Shown here in pieces: positions 1-9,554 of a stretch of 64,000 nt of DNA. The notes under the pieces are model-generated. The model had not been told where the DNA came from. It ran no database searches and saw nothing but the letters and a program-made list of their open reading frames with translations. The position numbers were made by a program, and so were the translations under genes. The stretch is from contig NZ_WEHZ01000024.1 of the NCBI RefSeq assembly GCF_012641745.1, forward strand, positions 18,169-82,168. Reading direction: 5' to 3'. How positions within the stretch are numbered: position 1 is the first letter of the stretch; every line of letters begins with the position of its first letter. This DNA is from Pseudoalteromonas peptidolytica. GTDB lineage: Bacteria; Pseudomonadota; Gammaproteobacteria; Enterobacterales; Alteromonadaceae.

Positions 1-1678
1 AATAAGGATAACGGTTTTCTCGTTCTTGACTGACTCGACGAAAGATCCTGCGCATGGGCACGCCCGACATATAAAGAACGTGGGAAACCAACATCAAACT
101 AGCCTCTAAGCTTTCAGGTACAACCTCCGCTACTCCCATACTTTTTAACTGTTCCATATGGTTATCATCTTTCATTCGTACTAAAATTTTGACCTCTTCT
201 GTACGGCGACGAATCGCATCCACGATAACTTGTGTCTGCTCAAAATCGTCAAATGTGATGATCACCAAACGCGCCTTGTCTATATGGGCTGATTTTAGTA
301 ACGTTTTTTGCGCCGCATGACCATATAAAACAGGCTCTCCGGCAAGTTGTGCATCCTGAACTATTTGCGGATTACGCTCAATTGCTACATACGGGATGGC
401 TTCTGGTCGTAAGAAGCGTGCAATGGTCTGGCCAACTCTAGCATAGCCAAATATCACCACATGGTTTTTTAAATCTGAAGTTTTATAACCACTGGGCACT
501 TCTGGTTGCCAGTCTTTTTCTATACGCAAGATATTAAGTATTTGTGCCGTTTTACCGATAAGATAAGGAGTGAGCGCCATAGATAAAACACCTACTGCAA
601 TCAAAAATGACACAACGTGTTGCGCCAATAGTTGGTGCTTGCTCGCCAAAGCAAGTAAAACAAATCCAAACTCACCCATTTGCCAAATCAAAATACCCGC
701 TCCCCATGCGTCTTTTTTACGCTCACCCATGAGCTGCGCAATAGCAGCAATAACCAATACTTTAATTACCAGCACAGCAGCAAGTGCGGCGACAATGTAG
801 ATGAATTGGTCAAGCACATAGGGAATGTTTAATTGCATCCCAACAGTGACAAAGAACAGCCCCATTAGAATGTCTCTAAAGGGTCGTATCTCCGCTTCGA
901 GTTGATGACGGTATTGGCTTTCTCCAAGCATCATACCGGCCAAAAATGCCCCAAGAGCCATAGATAACCCAAATGAGTAGGTCAATGCGCCGGCACACAA
1001 GGCCACCACCAAAGTTGACAATACGAATAACTCATCCGTTCTAACAAGCGCAATTTCGTTGAATATTTTAGGTAGTAACCACTTACCAACAGCCCATAGA
1101 ACAAAGCAAACAATCGCGCCTTTTGCAAAAGCAAAACCTAATGCTGACGCCAGTTGTGAATTACTTGCTGAAGAAATGAGTGGAAAGGCAATCAATAACG
1201 GCACGACGGCAATGTCTTGAAACAGTAACATGCCTATCCCCAATTGGCCGTGCCGAGCATTAAGCATCCCCAACTCTTTCAATAGTTTAACCACTACGGC
1301 TGTTGAGGAAAGTGCGATTAAGCTTGAGATAACAAACGCGGCAACCCAGTCGTGTTGCATAAAACGCAACACTAACATGCCAATTACCGTTGTGAGAATG
1401 ACTTGTAAACTACCTAAACCAAAAACCACGTTACGCATTGCCATTAATTTTGGAACCGAAAATTCAAGACCCAAACTAAACAGCAAAAATACGATCCCAA
1501 GCTCAGCCATAAAGTGAATTTCATGGCTATCACTCATCCAACCGATACCATGACTACCCGCGATTACGCCTGTTAGTAAGTATGCCAAAATAGGCGGCAA
1601 TCCAATCCTTTTAAAGCACCAGACTAAAATAACAGCACATAACAACAAGGCAAAAACTTGCGCGAAGATACTTTGCAA
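1..1678 (-). CDS. Kef-type cation:proton antiporter (CPA2 family), C-terminus cut by window edge
   Basis: About 559 codons can be read and the reading frame is still open at base 1, so the C-terminal end is missing. The N-terminal ~380 residues are a series of hydrophobic helices typical of CPA2 Na+/H+ or K+/H+ exchangers, including LPPILAYLLTGVIAG near the start and LSSTAVVVKLL. A soluble TrkA-N (RCK) nucleotide-binding domain follows, starting at NHVVIFGYARVGQ. This order matches glutathione-gated KefB/KefC potassium efflux proteins of about 600 residues. The start is taken as TTG at 1678 because a strong AGGAGG lies 4 bases upstream and no ATG fits better. KefB and KefC cannot be told apart here. 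The gene diverges from the diguanylate cyclase gene. Confidence 0.88.
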   Translation of the reverse strand, partial: MQSIFAQVFALLLCAVILVWCFKRIGLPPILAYLLTGVIAGSHGIGWMSDSHEIHFMAELGIVFLLFSLGLEFSVPKLMAMRNVVFGLGSLQVILTTVIGMLVLRFMQHDWVAAFVISSLIALSSTAVVVKLLKELGMLNARHGQLGIGMLLFQDIAVVPLLIAFPLISSASNSQLASALGFAFAKGAIVCFVLWAVGKWLLPKIFNEIALVRTDELFVLSTLVVALCAGALTYSFGLSMALGAFLAGMMLGESQYRHQLEAEIRPFRDILMGLFFVTVGMQLNIPYVLDQFIYIVAALAAVLVIKVLVIAAIAQLMGERKKDAWGAGILIWQMGEFGFVLLALASKHQLLAQHVVSFLIAVGVLSMALTPYLIGKTAQILNILRIEKDWQPEVPSGYKTSDLKNHVVIFGYARVGQTIARFLRPEAIPYVAIERNPQIVQDAQLAGEPVLYGHAAQKTLLKSAHIDKARLVIITFDDFEQTQVIVDAIRRRTEEVKILVRMKDDNHMEQLKSMGVAEVVPESLEASLMLVSHVLYMSGVPMRRIFRRVSQERENRYPY

Positions 1679-1830
1679 TCGACCTCCTGAGCAAAAAAAT
1701 GACGGGAAATTTAAGTGGATTTATTTTTCTCCCTATTAAATATAGCAAGCGTTTGTTTTTAAGCCAGTTTAGATTTTTGGCATAAAGTTCGCATAGTCTA
1801 TGCGTATTGTTGTATTTAGGGGGAAGAAAT

Positions 1831-2727
1831 ATGGAAAACGTCCATATTTTGACACAAAGACTGCCGATCAGAGGCGATTATTTGCCGTTCAATTCTGAGC
1901 AGTATAATAAGCAAAACGGTGAGCAATATGCTCGCTTAGTAGATAAACTACAAACAACGTTGGACATAGAAGAGTTACTTACAATCTATGCAGAACACGT
2001 TGCTAAAATATCGAAAATTGCTGGTATTCAGTTTCACTGTAATCTCGGTGTTTTTCAGATGAAAAATAGCGATAGCCACTACCCTGCAAATAGCTTTGAT
2101 TTGGAGCTAGGAAAAGAGCACTTGGGGCAATTGGTATATTTTAGTGAGTTTCCTTTTAGTGAGGCGATTAAAGCCAAACTGGTCAAGTTACATGCTTGCC
2201 TAATCTACCCAATGCGTAATGCCTTGATGTATAACAGGGTATTACAATTAGCAACCAAGGATTCACTAACGGGCTTGTATAATCGTAGTCAATTTACAGA
2301 CAACCTTGAAGAAAAGCTTGAGCGTTGTCGTCGTCAGCACAGAAACTTTAGTTTGATGCTTTTGGACTTAGACAATTTTAAGCAGGTCAACGACGTTTAT
2401 GGGCACAAAGCTGGTGATGAGGTGTTGATCGAATTTTCACGTATTTTACAAACTTCAACGCGAGCGACAGATGCTGTGTTTAGGTTTGGTGGTGATGAGT
2501 TTGCCATCTTAATCGACGATCCTGCGTTTACCACTAATAAAGTGATCGCAGAAAGAATTATGGATGCCGTCAGAAAGTCGACGATGTTGGCTAAATACAC
2601 TGTAACGACAAGTATTGGCTTTACCTTAGCATCAAGCCATGACAATGCCGACAATATATTTGCGCGTTCCGATAGCGGGCTTTACCGCGCTAAAGCCGCC
2701 GGACGAAACTGCGCACGCGCAGTATAA
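1831..2727 (+). CDS. GGDEF diguanylate cyclase
   Basis: This 298-residue protein would make the second messenger cyclic di-GMP from two GTP. Residues ~30-135 form an N-terminal region that looks GAF-like but is not clearly assignable. The GGDEF domain starts at DSLTGLYNR (144-152) and carries an intact GGDEF signature at 220-224. An RATD motif at 211-214, five residues upstream, fits the inhibitory I-site, so product feedback is likely. No membrane segment or signal peptide is seen, so the protein is probably cytoplasmic. ATG 1831 is chosen because AGGGGGA lies just upstream; a TTG at 1807 is open in frame but lacks such a site. The sensory input is unknown. Confidence 0.9.
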   Translation: MENVHILTQRLPIRGDYLPFNSEQYNKQNGEQYARLVDKLQTTLDIEELLTIYAEHVAKISKIAGIQFHCNLGVFQMKNSDSHYPANSFDLELGKEHLGQLVYFSEFPFSEAIKAKLVKLHACLIYPMRNALMYNRVLQLATKDSLTGLYNRSQFTDNLEEKLERCRRQHRNFSLMLLDLDNFKQVNDVYGHKAGDEVLIEFSRILQTSTRATDAVFRFGGDEFAILIDDPAFTTNKVIAERIMDAVRKSTMLAKYTVTTSIGFTLASSHDNADNIFARSDSGLYRAKAAGRNCARAV

Positions 2728-2747
2728 ACAACACGCTTTCCCCTTTT

Positions 2748-2773
2748 GCTCAGCGTTATCACGAGCGCTGAGC
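2748..2773 (+). terminator. hairpin between convergent genes
   Basis: The arms GCTCAGCG and CGCTGAGC (8 bp, perfect) flank a 10-base loop, followed by GTCTTTATC on the plus strand. The T-run is short, so this is a weak terminator candidate for the diguanylate cyclase transcript. It overlaps the stop codon of the convergent small membrane protein gene. Confidence 0.45.
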
Positions 2774-3112
2774 GTCTTTATCTACATACAGATAAGCGAT
2801 TAAAGTGAAAGCAGCTCCATTAAAAAACCCATTCACAACCCACGCCAATGCAAGGAAGTCGGGTAGTGTCGAAAATACGACTGCAAATAAAGGCGACAGT
2901 AAGCCGAGAATAAAGTAAAGACCACCTTTCTCATGCCAGTAAAGCAATAAAAAAACTACGCTCATCACCCCTGAAGCTGATGCAAACACTTGATTCATCC
3001 ACACTACTTCACCAAATACAAACAGTAAGGCAAAAATAATGAATGTGATTGCCAAAGCGTAAGGCGCTTTTCTTGCAAGCTGTCTACCTATTTTCAGATT
3101 TTCTGTCATCAT
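2759..3112 (-). CDS. small integral membrane protein, function unknown
   Basis: This 117-residue protein is mostly hydrophobic, with about four predicted membrane helices (around residues 18-37, 43-60, 66-83 and 88-107) and short charged ends. I do not recognise a family. Its start overlaps the end of tilS by 29 bases in another frame, so it is probably translationally coupled as the last gene of the accA-tilS transcript. Two ATG codons in tandem (3112 and 3109) are possible starts, preceded by GGA about 6 bases upstream. The consistent hydrophobic pattern and tight packing argue for a real gene. Confidence 0.72.
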   Translation of the reverse strand: MMTENLKIGRQLARKAPYALAITFIIFALLFVFGEVVWMNQVFASASGVMSVVFLLLYWHEKGGLYFILGLLSPLFAVVFSTLPDFLALAWVVNGFFNGAAFTLIAYLYVDKDAQRS

Positions 3113-4415
3113 TTATTATCCAATTAATTCCATCGTTGTCAGCGTATTCAGCATTAACAAACAAATCGACTACTGCAACCGGTGTATCATTGTAATAAAT
3201 TACCGCGATAGATTCACGCGCCCAGCTTGGGATACGTAAGTCTTTTAGCCAATGCTTTAATGTGTTTGAGCCAGGCTTGCCCTTTGGCCTAATTTTATCT
3301 TTTAACCTACCATAACGAACGCTAACTACCTCATCTGACAATGGTAACCGACAGCCATTACCTGACATCATCGCTAGAGGGTGACTATGCTCGTTGAGTA
3401 CACTGTGGTCTGCAATAACGATATCTTGCTTCTTTTTAACCGGTGTAACCCAATGCAGAGCGCCTCGATAGCTACGCACAGCACCTTGTGAAAGCGCGAT
3501 TTTTAGTTGGTTATCTTGCTTTGCTGAAAACGCCTGCTGCACTATTTGATCTAGCTGCTTTTGACTAGGCATATCAACATTCTGATGTGCCAGCCACCGG
3601 CGTATGACGTTATCTCGCCGCGCCGGCGATAATTGAGACAAAGAAGTAATGTCTAATGTGTTTTGGTGCTGACATTTTTTTAAATCCTCTGCGCTTATTT
3701 CATCTATGATAGCTTGCTGGCTTTGTAAAATCTCAACAGTTCGCAGCACACTGGCAACAAAACCATTAAATCTCGACTTCAACAACGGAATAACTTGATT
3801 ACGTAGAAAGTTACGATCAAATACATCATCTTTGTTAGACTCATCATCAATGTGGCTAAGGCCAAACTGCTGGGCGAATGCCTCGATTTCATCCCGTGTC
3901 GTATTGAGTAAAGGCCGCATACACGCTCGTCCACTTTTAAGCTGAGTGTATGGCTTCATTGCACCTAAACCCAATAAACCTGAGCCGCGTTTTAATCGCA
4001 GCAAAAACGTCTCAACCTGATCATCAGCATGTTGGCCTAACACGAGAATATATTCCGGCTGCGCGGCTTCATCTAATGCTTGGTAGCGAGCATCGCGGGC
4101 CTGAGCTTCCAAACTAGTGCGGCTTTTTTGGGTAATAAAGACAGATTTAGCAGTAAACGGCACAGCCAACGAATGGCATAATGATTGACAAAAGTGCTGC
4201 CACTTTTGAGCATGTTCAGATAACCCATGATTAACATACACAGCTTGTAGAGCAAGACCGTGCTTATCTGCATAAAGCTTACAAAGGTGCAGCAACACCA
4301 CGGAGTCTACGCCACCAGATAAAGCTACACAAAGCCCTGGCGAAGTAGCAATAAATTGCTCCAGATTTCGCTGCACCTGATGGTACACGTGGCTATTTCT
4401 CATATCCTCAGCCAT
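3084..4415 (-). CDS. tilS: tRNA(Ile)-lysidine synthase
   Basis: TilS attaches lysine to cytidine 34 of the minor isoleucine tRNA, using ATP, so that the tRNA reads AUA instead of AUG. The PP-loop ATP-pyrophosphatase motif SGGVDS is at residues 33-38. The HADDQVETFLLRL segment and the C-terminal TilS substrate-binding region (KPGSNTLKHWLKDLRIPSW) also match the family. Its 443 residues are a normal length. ATG 4415 is taken as start; an in-frame ATG at 4403 is possible. The gene follows accA with a terminator-like hairpin between them, so expression may depend on readthrough. Confidence 0.95.
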   Translation of the reverse strand: MAEDMRNSHVYHQVQRNLEQFIATSPGLCVALSGGVDSVVLLHLCKLYADKHGLALQAVYVNHGLSEHAQKWQHFCQSLCHSLAVPFTAKSVFITQKSRTSLEAQARDARYQALDEAAQPEYILVLGQHADDQVETFLLRLKRGSGLLGLGAMKPYTQLKSGRACMRPLLNTTRDEIEAFAQQFGLSHIDDESNKDDVFDRNFLRNQVIPLLKSRFNGFVASVLRTVEILQSQQAIIDEISAEDLKKCQHQNTLDITSLSQLSPARRDNVIRRWLAHQNVDMPSQKQLDQIVQQAFSAKQDNQLKIALSQGAVRSYRGALHWVTPVKKKQDIVIADHSVLNEHSHPLAMMSGNGCRLPLSDEVVSVRYGRLKDKIRPKGKPGSNTLKHWLKDLRIPSWARESIAVIYYNDTPVAVVDLFVNAEYADNDGINWIINDDRKSENR

Positions 4416-4423
4416 AACCCCAA

Positions 4424-4450
4424 TAAAAAAACCGCTTAATAGCGGCTTTT
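4424..4450 (-). terminator. rho-independent terminator or attenuator between accA and tilS
   Basis: Read on the minus strand, AAAAGCCGCT pairs with AGCGGTTTTT (one G-U pair) around a short ATTA loop, followed by a T-run. It ends about 8 bases before the tilS ATG at 4415, so it either ends the accA message or attenuates tilS. Confidence 0.75.
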
Positions 4451-4493
4451 TATCTTAAATCCAGTTGCTTATCAATACACAACTCAATTTGTA

Positions 4494-5450
4494 TTAACAA
4501 TATCCGAACGACATCAAACGCTTGTATCGCTGATCGAGCATCTCTTCTGAGCTTAACGCTTCAAGATCCGCAAGGTCACGCTTTAGCTGTGCCTTAAGGT
4601 TTTTCGCCATCGCATCATAATTGCGATGTGCGCCACCTAGTGGCTCCTCGATGATGTTATTAATCAAGTCTAATTCTTTAACGCGAGATGCAGATACACC
4701 CATAGCCTCTGCTGCCAACGATGCTTTTTCTGCGCTCTTCCATAGTATAGAAGCACACCCTTCTGGTGATATAACTGAGTATGTGCTGTACTGCAACATG
4801 TTTACTCTGTCACCGACACCGATAGCCAATGCACCACCCGAGCCGCCTTCACCAATTACCGTACAAATAGTCGGTACTTTTAGTGCAGCCATTACTTTAA
4901 GATTGCGTGCGATAGCTTCGCTTTGACCACGCTCTTCAGCACCAACACCTGGGTATGCTCCCGGAGTATCAATAAAAGTAATGATTGGCATTTTAAAGCG
5001 CTCAGCCATTTCCATAAGGCGCAGTGCTTTACGGTAACCTTCTGGCTTTGGCATGCCAAAGTTACGCTTAATTTTCTCAGCGGTATCACGGCCTTTTTGC
5101 TGGCCAATGATCATCACGGGTTTACCGTCTAACCGTGCCACACCACCTAAAATAGCTGGATCATTGGCAAATGTGCGGTCACCTGCAAATTCGTCAAACT
5201 CGGTAAAAATGCGTTCAATATAATCGCGAGTATATGGACGAAGCGGATGGCGTGCTAACTGCGACACCTGCCATGCACCCAAGTCATCAAAAATTTTCTT
5301 GGTCAACTCGACATTCTTGTCTTTTAGGCGGCTGATCTCTTCTTCAAGGCTAAGATCTAAGTCACCCGAACGGCTAACGTTTTGTAATTCTTTGATCTTT
5401 GCTTCCAATTCTGCAATTGGAAGTTCAAATTCAAGATAATTGAGGCTCAT
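4494..5450 (-). CDS. accA: acetyl-CoA carboxylase carboxyltransferase subunit alpha
   Basis: This is the alpha subunit of the carboxyltransferase half of acetyl-CoA carboxylase. Together with AccD it moves carboxyl from biotin to acetyl-CoA to make malonyl-CoA. The 318-residue length matches E. coli AccA (319). Characteristic stretches include RPYTRDYIERIF, FGMPKPEGYRKALRLM, FIDTPGAYPG and IGEGGSGGALAIGVGD. The gene lies 16 bases downstream of dnaE, the same neighbourhood as in enteric bacteria. Confidence 0.98.
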   Translation of the reverse strand: MSLNYLEFELPIAELEAKIKELQNVSRSGDLDLSLEEEISRLKDKNVELTKKIFDDLGAWQVSQLARHPLRPYTRDYIERIFTEFDEFAGDRTFANDPAILGGVARLDGKPVMIIGQQKGRDTAEKIKRNFGMPKPEGYRKALRLMEMAERFKMPIITFIDTPGAYPGVGAEERGQSEAIARNLKVMAALKVPTICTVIGEGGSGGALAIGVGDRVNMLQYSTYSVISPEGCASILWKSAEKASLAAEAMGVSASRVKELDLINNIIEEPLGGAHRNYDAMAKNLKAQLKRDLADLEALSSEEMLDQRYKRLMSFGYC

Positions 5451-5466
5451 GCTCTAAACTACCTGT

Positions 5467-8400
5467 TTAGTTAAATTCTAATTCTAATTCTTGCGCCGCC
5501 AACAGTGACAAACGAGTTAAAAGTTCATCACTGGGCGTCACACACCATTGTGTTCCTAATGTTAACTCTGCTAATGCATCAGGACGCTGATATTTTATGA
5601 TTACTGGACATGTTCCAAATTTATATGGTTCTAATACTTTTTTGAAATTATCAAAGAAGTTCGCGTCAATTTGAGCCATATTTAGCGTCATTTTTATTGC
5701 ACTAATGCGTTTTTCTCGCGCTTGAGCAATGGTAGAGACTTCTCTTGCGGTCATTGTAATGCCACCAGAGAAGTTATCAAAGCTGACCTGTCCAGATATT
5801 ACCAAGATTTGGTTAATTTGCAGCAATTCTTGGTACATTTCAAACTGTTCAGGAAATAAGCGTACATCAATTCGGGCACTTTTGTCATCTAAAGTGATAA
5901 GTCCCCAGCGCGCACCTTTTTTATTTATTAGCGTACGTGCATTAATAACTAATCCTGCTGCGGTAGCTACCGTATCACGATTACCCGGTTGCAAGTCAAC
6001 CAACTTACCAGAGGTATAGTATTTTAATTCTTTACGATATTGGTTAATGGGGTGACCAGTAAGGTAAAGGCCCAGCGTTTCTTTTTCGCCATGCAGCCAC
6101 TCTTTATCACTCAGTGGCGTCGCTTTAATAAAGGCCTGCTCTACTTCATCGGGTTCGACAGCCAATAACCCGAACAAGTCACTTTGTCCTAGCGATTCAG
6201 CTTTGTGATGCTGCTCAGCAGACTTCATTGCATCTTGTAGGCTTGCCAGTAAAGTCGCACGTCCGGGTTGATCTCCATCTGGGCCCAGCTTATCGAGCGC
6301 ACCTGCATAAATGAGTTTTTCAATTACACGTTTATTAAGACGCTTTAAATCCACGCGAGCACAGAAATCAAATAAATCTTTAAATTCACCACCTGCTTCA
6401 CGCGCTTCAAGAATTGCCTCTACCGGTCCCTCACCGACACCTTTTATGGCACCAATTCCATAAACTATCTCACCTTTAAGATTGACCGTAAACTTGTAAA
6501 CTCCGGCATTGACATCTGGTGGTAGTAGCGTCAACTTCATGTTTTCGCATTCATCCACCAAGGTAACAATTTTGTCAGTATTATCCATATCGGCGGACAT
6601 TACTGCGGCCATAAATTCTGCAGGAAAGTGGGTCTTCATCCACAGCGTTTGATACGACACTAAGGCATAAGCAGCAGAGTGTGATTTGTTAAAACCATAA
6701 CCTGCAAACTTCTCTACCAAATCGAAGATCTTCATGGCCAGTTCGCCATCAACACCATTATTTTTGGCACCATCTTCGAACGTTGCACGCTGTTTTGCCA
6801 TTTCTTCGGGTTTTTTCTTACCCATTGCGCGACGTAGTAAGTCAGCGCCACCCAAACTATAACCTGCAAGTACCTGTGCAATCTGCATAACCTGCTCTTG
6901 GTACAGGATGATCCCGTAAGTCGGCTCTAGAATAGGTTGTAAACTATCATGTTGATATTGTGCGTCAGGATAAGAGACTTCCTCTCGACCATGCTTACGG
7001 TCGATAAAGTTATCTACCATTCCCGATTGCAGTGGACCTGGGCGGAATAACGCAACCAATGCGATCATGTCTTCAAAACAGTCAGGTTTTAAGCGGCGAA
7101 TGAGGTCTTTCATTCCGCGAGATTCTAGCTGGAAGACCGCCGTAGTTTGGGCATCGAGTAGTACATTAAAGCTTGCCGGATCGTCTAAAGGGATTGCTGC
7201 AATGTCAACGGGTTCGCGGTTCTCTCTGGCTAAACGTTCATTTGCCATATCGAGCGCCCACTGCAAAATAGTCAGCGTTCTCAATCCTAAGAAGTCGAAC
7301 TTAACAAGGCCTGCGGTCTCTACATCGTTCTTGTCAAACTGAGTAACCGGAAACTTACCCTCTTCGTCACAATACAGTGCCGCAAAATCGGTGATCGTCG
7401 TAGGCGAGATAACAACACCACCGGCATGTTTACCAGCATTACGCGTACAACCTTCAAGAATACGACATTTATCAATTAGCTCTTTAACTTCCTCATCACT
7501 GTCATACGCTTCAGGTAAACGTGGCTCAACATCAAACGCTTTTGCCAAGGTCATACCAGGGTCACCCGGTACCAGCTTAGAAATCCTATCTACAAAGCCA
7601 TAGGGATGCCCGAGTACACGGCCAACATCACGGATCACGGCTTTTGCCGCCATAGTACCAAAGGTAATGATCTGAGATACTGCGTCACGGCCATAGAGTT
7701 TTGCAACGTGATCGATTACCTCATCGCGCCTATCCATACAAAAGTCGACGTCGAAGTCAGGCATAGATACCCGTTCTGGGTTGAGGAATCGTTCGAATAG
7801 CAGATCAAACTCAAGCGGATCAAGGTCAGTGATCTTCAGCGCATAAGCGACCAAAGAGCCCGCACCAGAACCACGACCCGGGCCTACAGGTATACCGTTA
7901 TCTTTACTCCACTGAATGAACTCCATTACGATTAAGAAATAACCAGGAAATCCCATTTGGTTGATAACGTCTAGCTCAATTTGCAAGCGCTCATCGTACT
8001 CACCGCGTTTTTCTCTACGTTCGTCTTCTTCAGGAAATAAGAATTGTAATCGCTCTTCTAGACCATCGCGCGACACTTTTACCAAGAAGTCTTCAATGGC
8101 TAGATCGCCGGTTGGATAGTCAGGTAAGAAATACGTACCAAGTTGTACGGTAACGTTACATCGCTTGGCGATCTCAACCGTATTTTCGAGCGCTTCGGGT
8201 ATATCGCTAAAAAGCGCCTGCATTTGTTCAGACGTCTTTAGATACTGCTCTTTGGAAAAGCGCTTAGGTCTATTTTTGTCCTCTAATGTGTAGCCGTCAT
8301 GAATAGCCACTCGGATTTCATGGGCATCAAAATCTTTTTCGTGGAGAAACACCACTTCATTAGTCGCTACAACCGGTAAGTTTCTTGCCGCTGCAAGCTC

Positions 8401-8958
8401 TACAGCGCTATGGAGATATTCTTCTTCTTGTGCTCTGGAGGTACGTTGTAACTCGATATAAAAATGATCGGGAAAGTGTGTTTCGTAAAATTCGAGTGTT
8501 TCTTCAATAAGTTTCGGATTGCCTTTTAAGATGGCTTTTCCCAAGTCACCGTCTTTGGCACCTGAGATCAAGATCAAGCCTTCTTTATATTTTGCTAACC
8601 ACGCTTTATCAATAACCGGACGGTGAAATACGTGACCACGAAGATAGGCGTCCGAAATGAGTAAGGTAAGGTTTTTATATCCTTGGTTGTTTTTAGCTAG
8701 CACTAAGATCCTGCTAGGCTCATCAGGAAACTGATCTGACTTCAACCAAAAATCCGCTCCGATGATTGGTTTGATCCCAGCCCCATGTGCGCCACCATAA
8801 AAGCGTACCAAACCACATAAATTCATTTGATCGGTAATGGCCAGGGCTGGCATTTCAAGCTCTTCAGCTCTTGCAACAATCGGCTTAGTCTTGGCTAGGC
8901 CATCCACCATTGAAAAATCACTGTGTACACGTAAATGGACAAACTGCGGGGCTGGCAT
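5467..8958 (-). CDS. dnaE: DNA polymerase III subunit alpha
   Basis: This is the replicative polymerase subunit, 1163 residues against 1160 in E. coli. The N-terminal PHP domain begins VHLRVHSDFSMVDG. The catalytic palm motif PDFDVDF is at residues 400-406, so Asp401 and Asp403 are present, and the third acidic region FDFLGL follows further on. The C-terminal part holds the tandem helix-hairpin-helix region and an OB-fold (IDVRLFPEQFEMYQELL). The start lies 2 bases after the rnhB stop, so the two are coupled. Confidence 0.99.
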   Translation of the reverse strand: MPAPQFVHLRVHSDFSMVDGLAKTKPIVARAEELEMPALAITDQMNLCGLVRFYGGAHGAGIKPIIGADFWLKSDQFPDEPSRILVLAKNNQGYKNLTLLISDAYLRGHVFHRPVIDKAWLAKYKEGLILISGAKDGDLGKAILKGNPKLIEETLEFYETHFPDHFYIELQRTSRAQEEEYLHSAVELAAARNLPVVATNEVVFLHEKDFDAHEIRVAIHDGYTLEDKNRPKRFSKEQYLKTSEQMQALFSDIPEALENTVEIAKRCNVTVQLGTYFLPDYPTGDLAIEDFLVKVSRDGLEERLQFLFPEEDERREKRGEYDERLQIELDVINQMGFPGYFLIVMEFIQWSKDNGIPVGPGRGSGAGSLVAYALKITDLDPLEFDLLFERFLNPERVSMPDFDVDFCMDRRDEVIDHVAKLYGRDAVSQIITFGTMAAKAVIRDVGRVLGHPYGFVDRISKLVPGDPGMTLAKAFDVEPRLPEAYDSDEEVKELIDKCRILEGCTRNAGKHAGGVVISPTTITDFAALYCDEEGKFPVTQFDKNDVETAGLVKFDFLGLRTLTILQWALDMANERLARENREPVDIAAIPLDDPASFNVLLDAQTTAVFQLESRGMKDLIRRLKPDCFEDMIALVALFRPGPLQSGMVDNFIDRKHGREEVSYPDAQYQHDSLQPILEPTYGIILYQEQVMQIAQVLAGYSLGGADLLRRAMGKKKPEEMAKQRATFEDGAKNNGVDGELAMKIFDLVEKFAGYGFNKSHSAAYALVSYQTLWMKTHFPAEFMAAVMSADMDNTDKIVTLVDECENMKLTLLPPDVNAGVYKFTVNLKGEIVYGIGAIKGVGEGPVEAILEAREAGGEFKDLFDFCARVDLKRLNKRVIEKLIYAGALDKLGPDGDQPGRATLLASLQDAMKSAEQHHKAESLGQSDLFGLLAVEPDEVEQAFIKATPLSDKEWLHGEKETLGLYLTGHPINQYRKELKYYTSGKLVDLQPGNRDTVATAAGLVINARTLINKKGARWGLITLDDKSARIDVRLFPEQFEMYQELLQINQILVISGQVSFDNFSGGITMTAREVSTIAQAREKRISAIKMTLNMAQIDANFFDNFKKVLEPYKFGTCPVIIKYQRPDALAELTLGTQWCVTPSDELLTRLSLLAAQELELEFN

Positions 8959-8960
8959 AC

Positions 8961-9554
8961 TTACTCCTTCCCAGCTATGATGCGCTGCACAGGCTTAAAG
9001 CTTGTGCGATGATGGGGTGTTACCCCATGTGCTTCAAGCGCAGCAAAGTGGGCTTTCGTCGGATAGCCTTTATGGCCTGCAAAACCAAACTCAGGATATT
9101 CAGCATCCAGTGCTAACATCTCGTTGTCTCGAGTCACTTTCGCCAAGATAGAAGCTGCACTAATTTCCGCCACAAGGCTATCACCTTTGACCACTGCAGT
9201 CGCTGCAACATTCAATTTGGGCAATCGATTACCATCTACAAATACATGCTGAGGCTGAACTTCCAAGCCTTCCACCGCTCGAGTCATCGCCAACATGGTT
9301 GCATAGAGAATATTTAGCTCATCGATTTCGGCAACCGTTGCTCTGGCAATATGGTAGCACAGCGCTTTTTCTTTTATTTCTTGTGCCAATGCGATGCGTT
9401 TTTTTTCTGACAATTTCTTAGAGTCAGTCAAACCCGCAATCGGCTTATTTGGATCTAAAATAACGGCTGCTGTCACAACGTCGCCCACTAATGGGCCGCG
9501 CCCGACTTCGTCAACGCCTGCAATATACTGCACATCAGGACGTTCAATTTGCAT
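8961..9554 (-). CDS. rnhB: ribonuclease HII
   Basis: RNase HII removes RNA from RNA-DNA hybrids and single misincorporated ribonucleotides. The family motif DEVGRG is at residues 15-20 and supplies the first catalytic acids; further motifs include ISAASILAKVTRD and GFAGHKGYPTKAH. The length of 197 residues is normal. The start overlaps the end of lpxB by 11 bases, which suggests translational coupling in the order lpxB-rnhB-dnaE. Confidence 0.98.
   Translation of the reverse strand: MQIERPDVQYIAGVDEVGRGPLVGDVVTAAVILDPNKPIAGLTDSKKLSEKKRIALAQEIKEKALCYHIARATVAEIDELNILYATMLAMTRAVEGLEVQPQHVFVDGNRLPKLNVAATAVVKGDSLVAEISAASILAKVTRDNEMLALDAEYPEFGFAGHKGYPTKAHFAALEAHGVTPHHRTSFKPVQRIIAGKE

Noticed and set aside
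570..1517. Two open frames on the plus strand (76 and 95 codons)
   Set aside because: They lie wholly inside the antiporter gene on the other strand and have the Thr/Ser/Asn-rich composition of antisense shadows.
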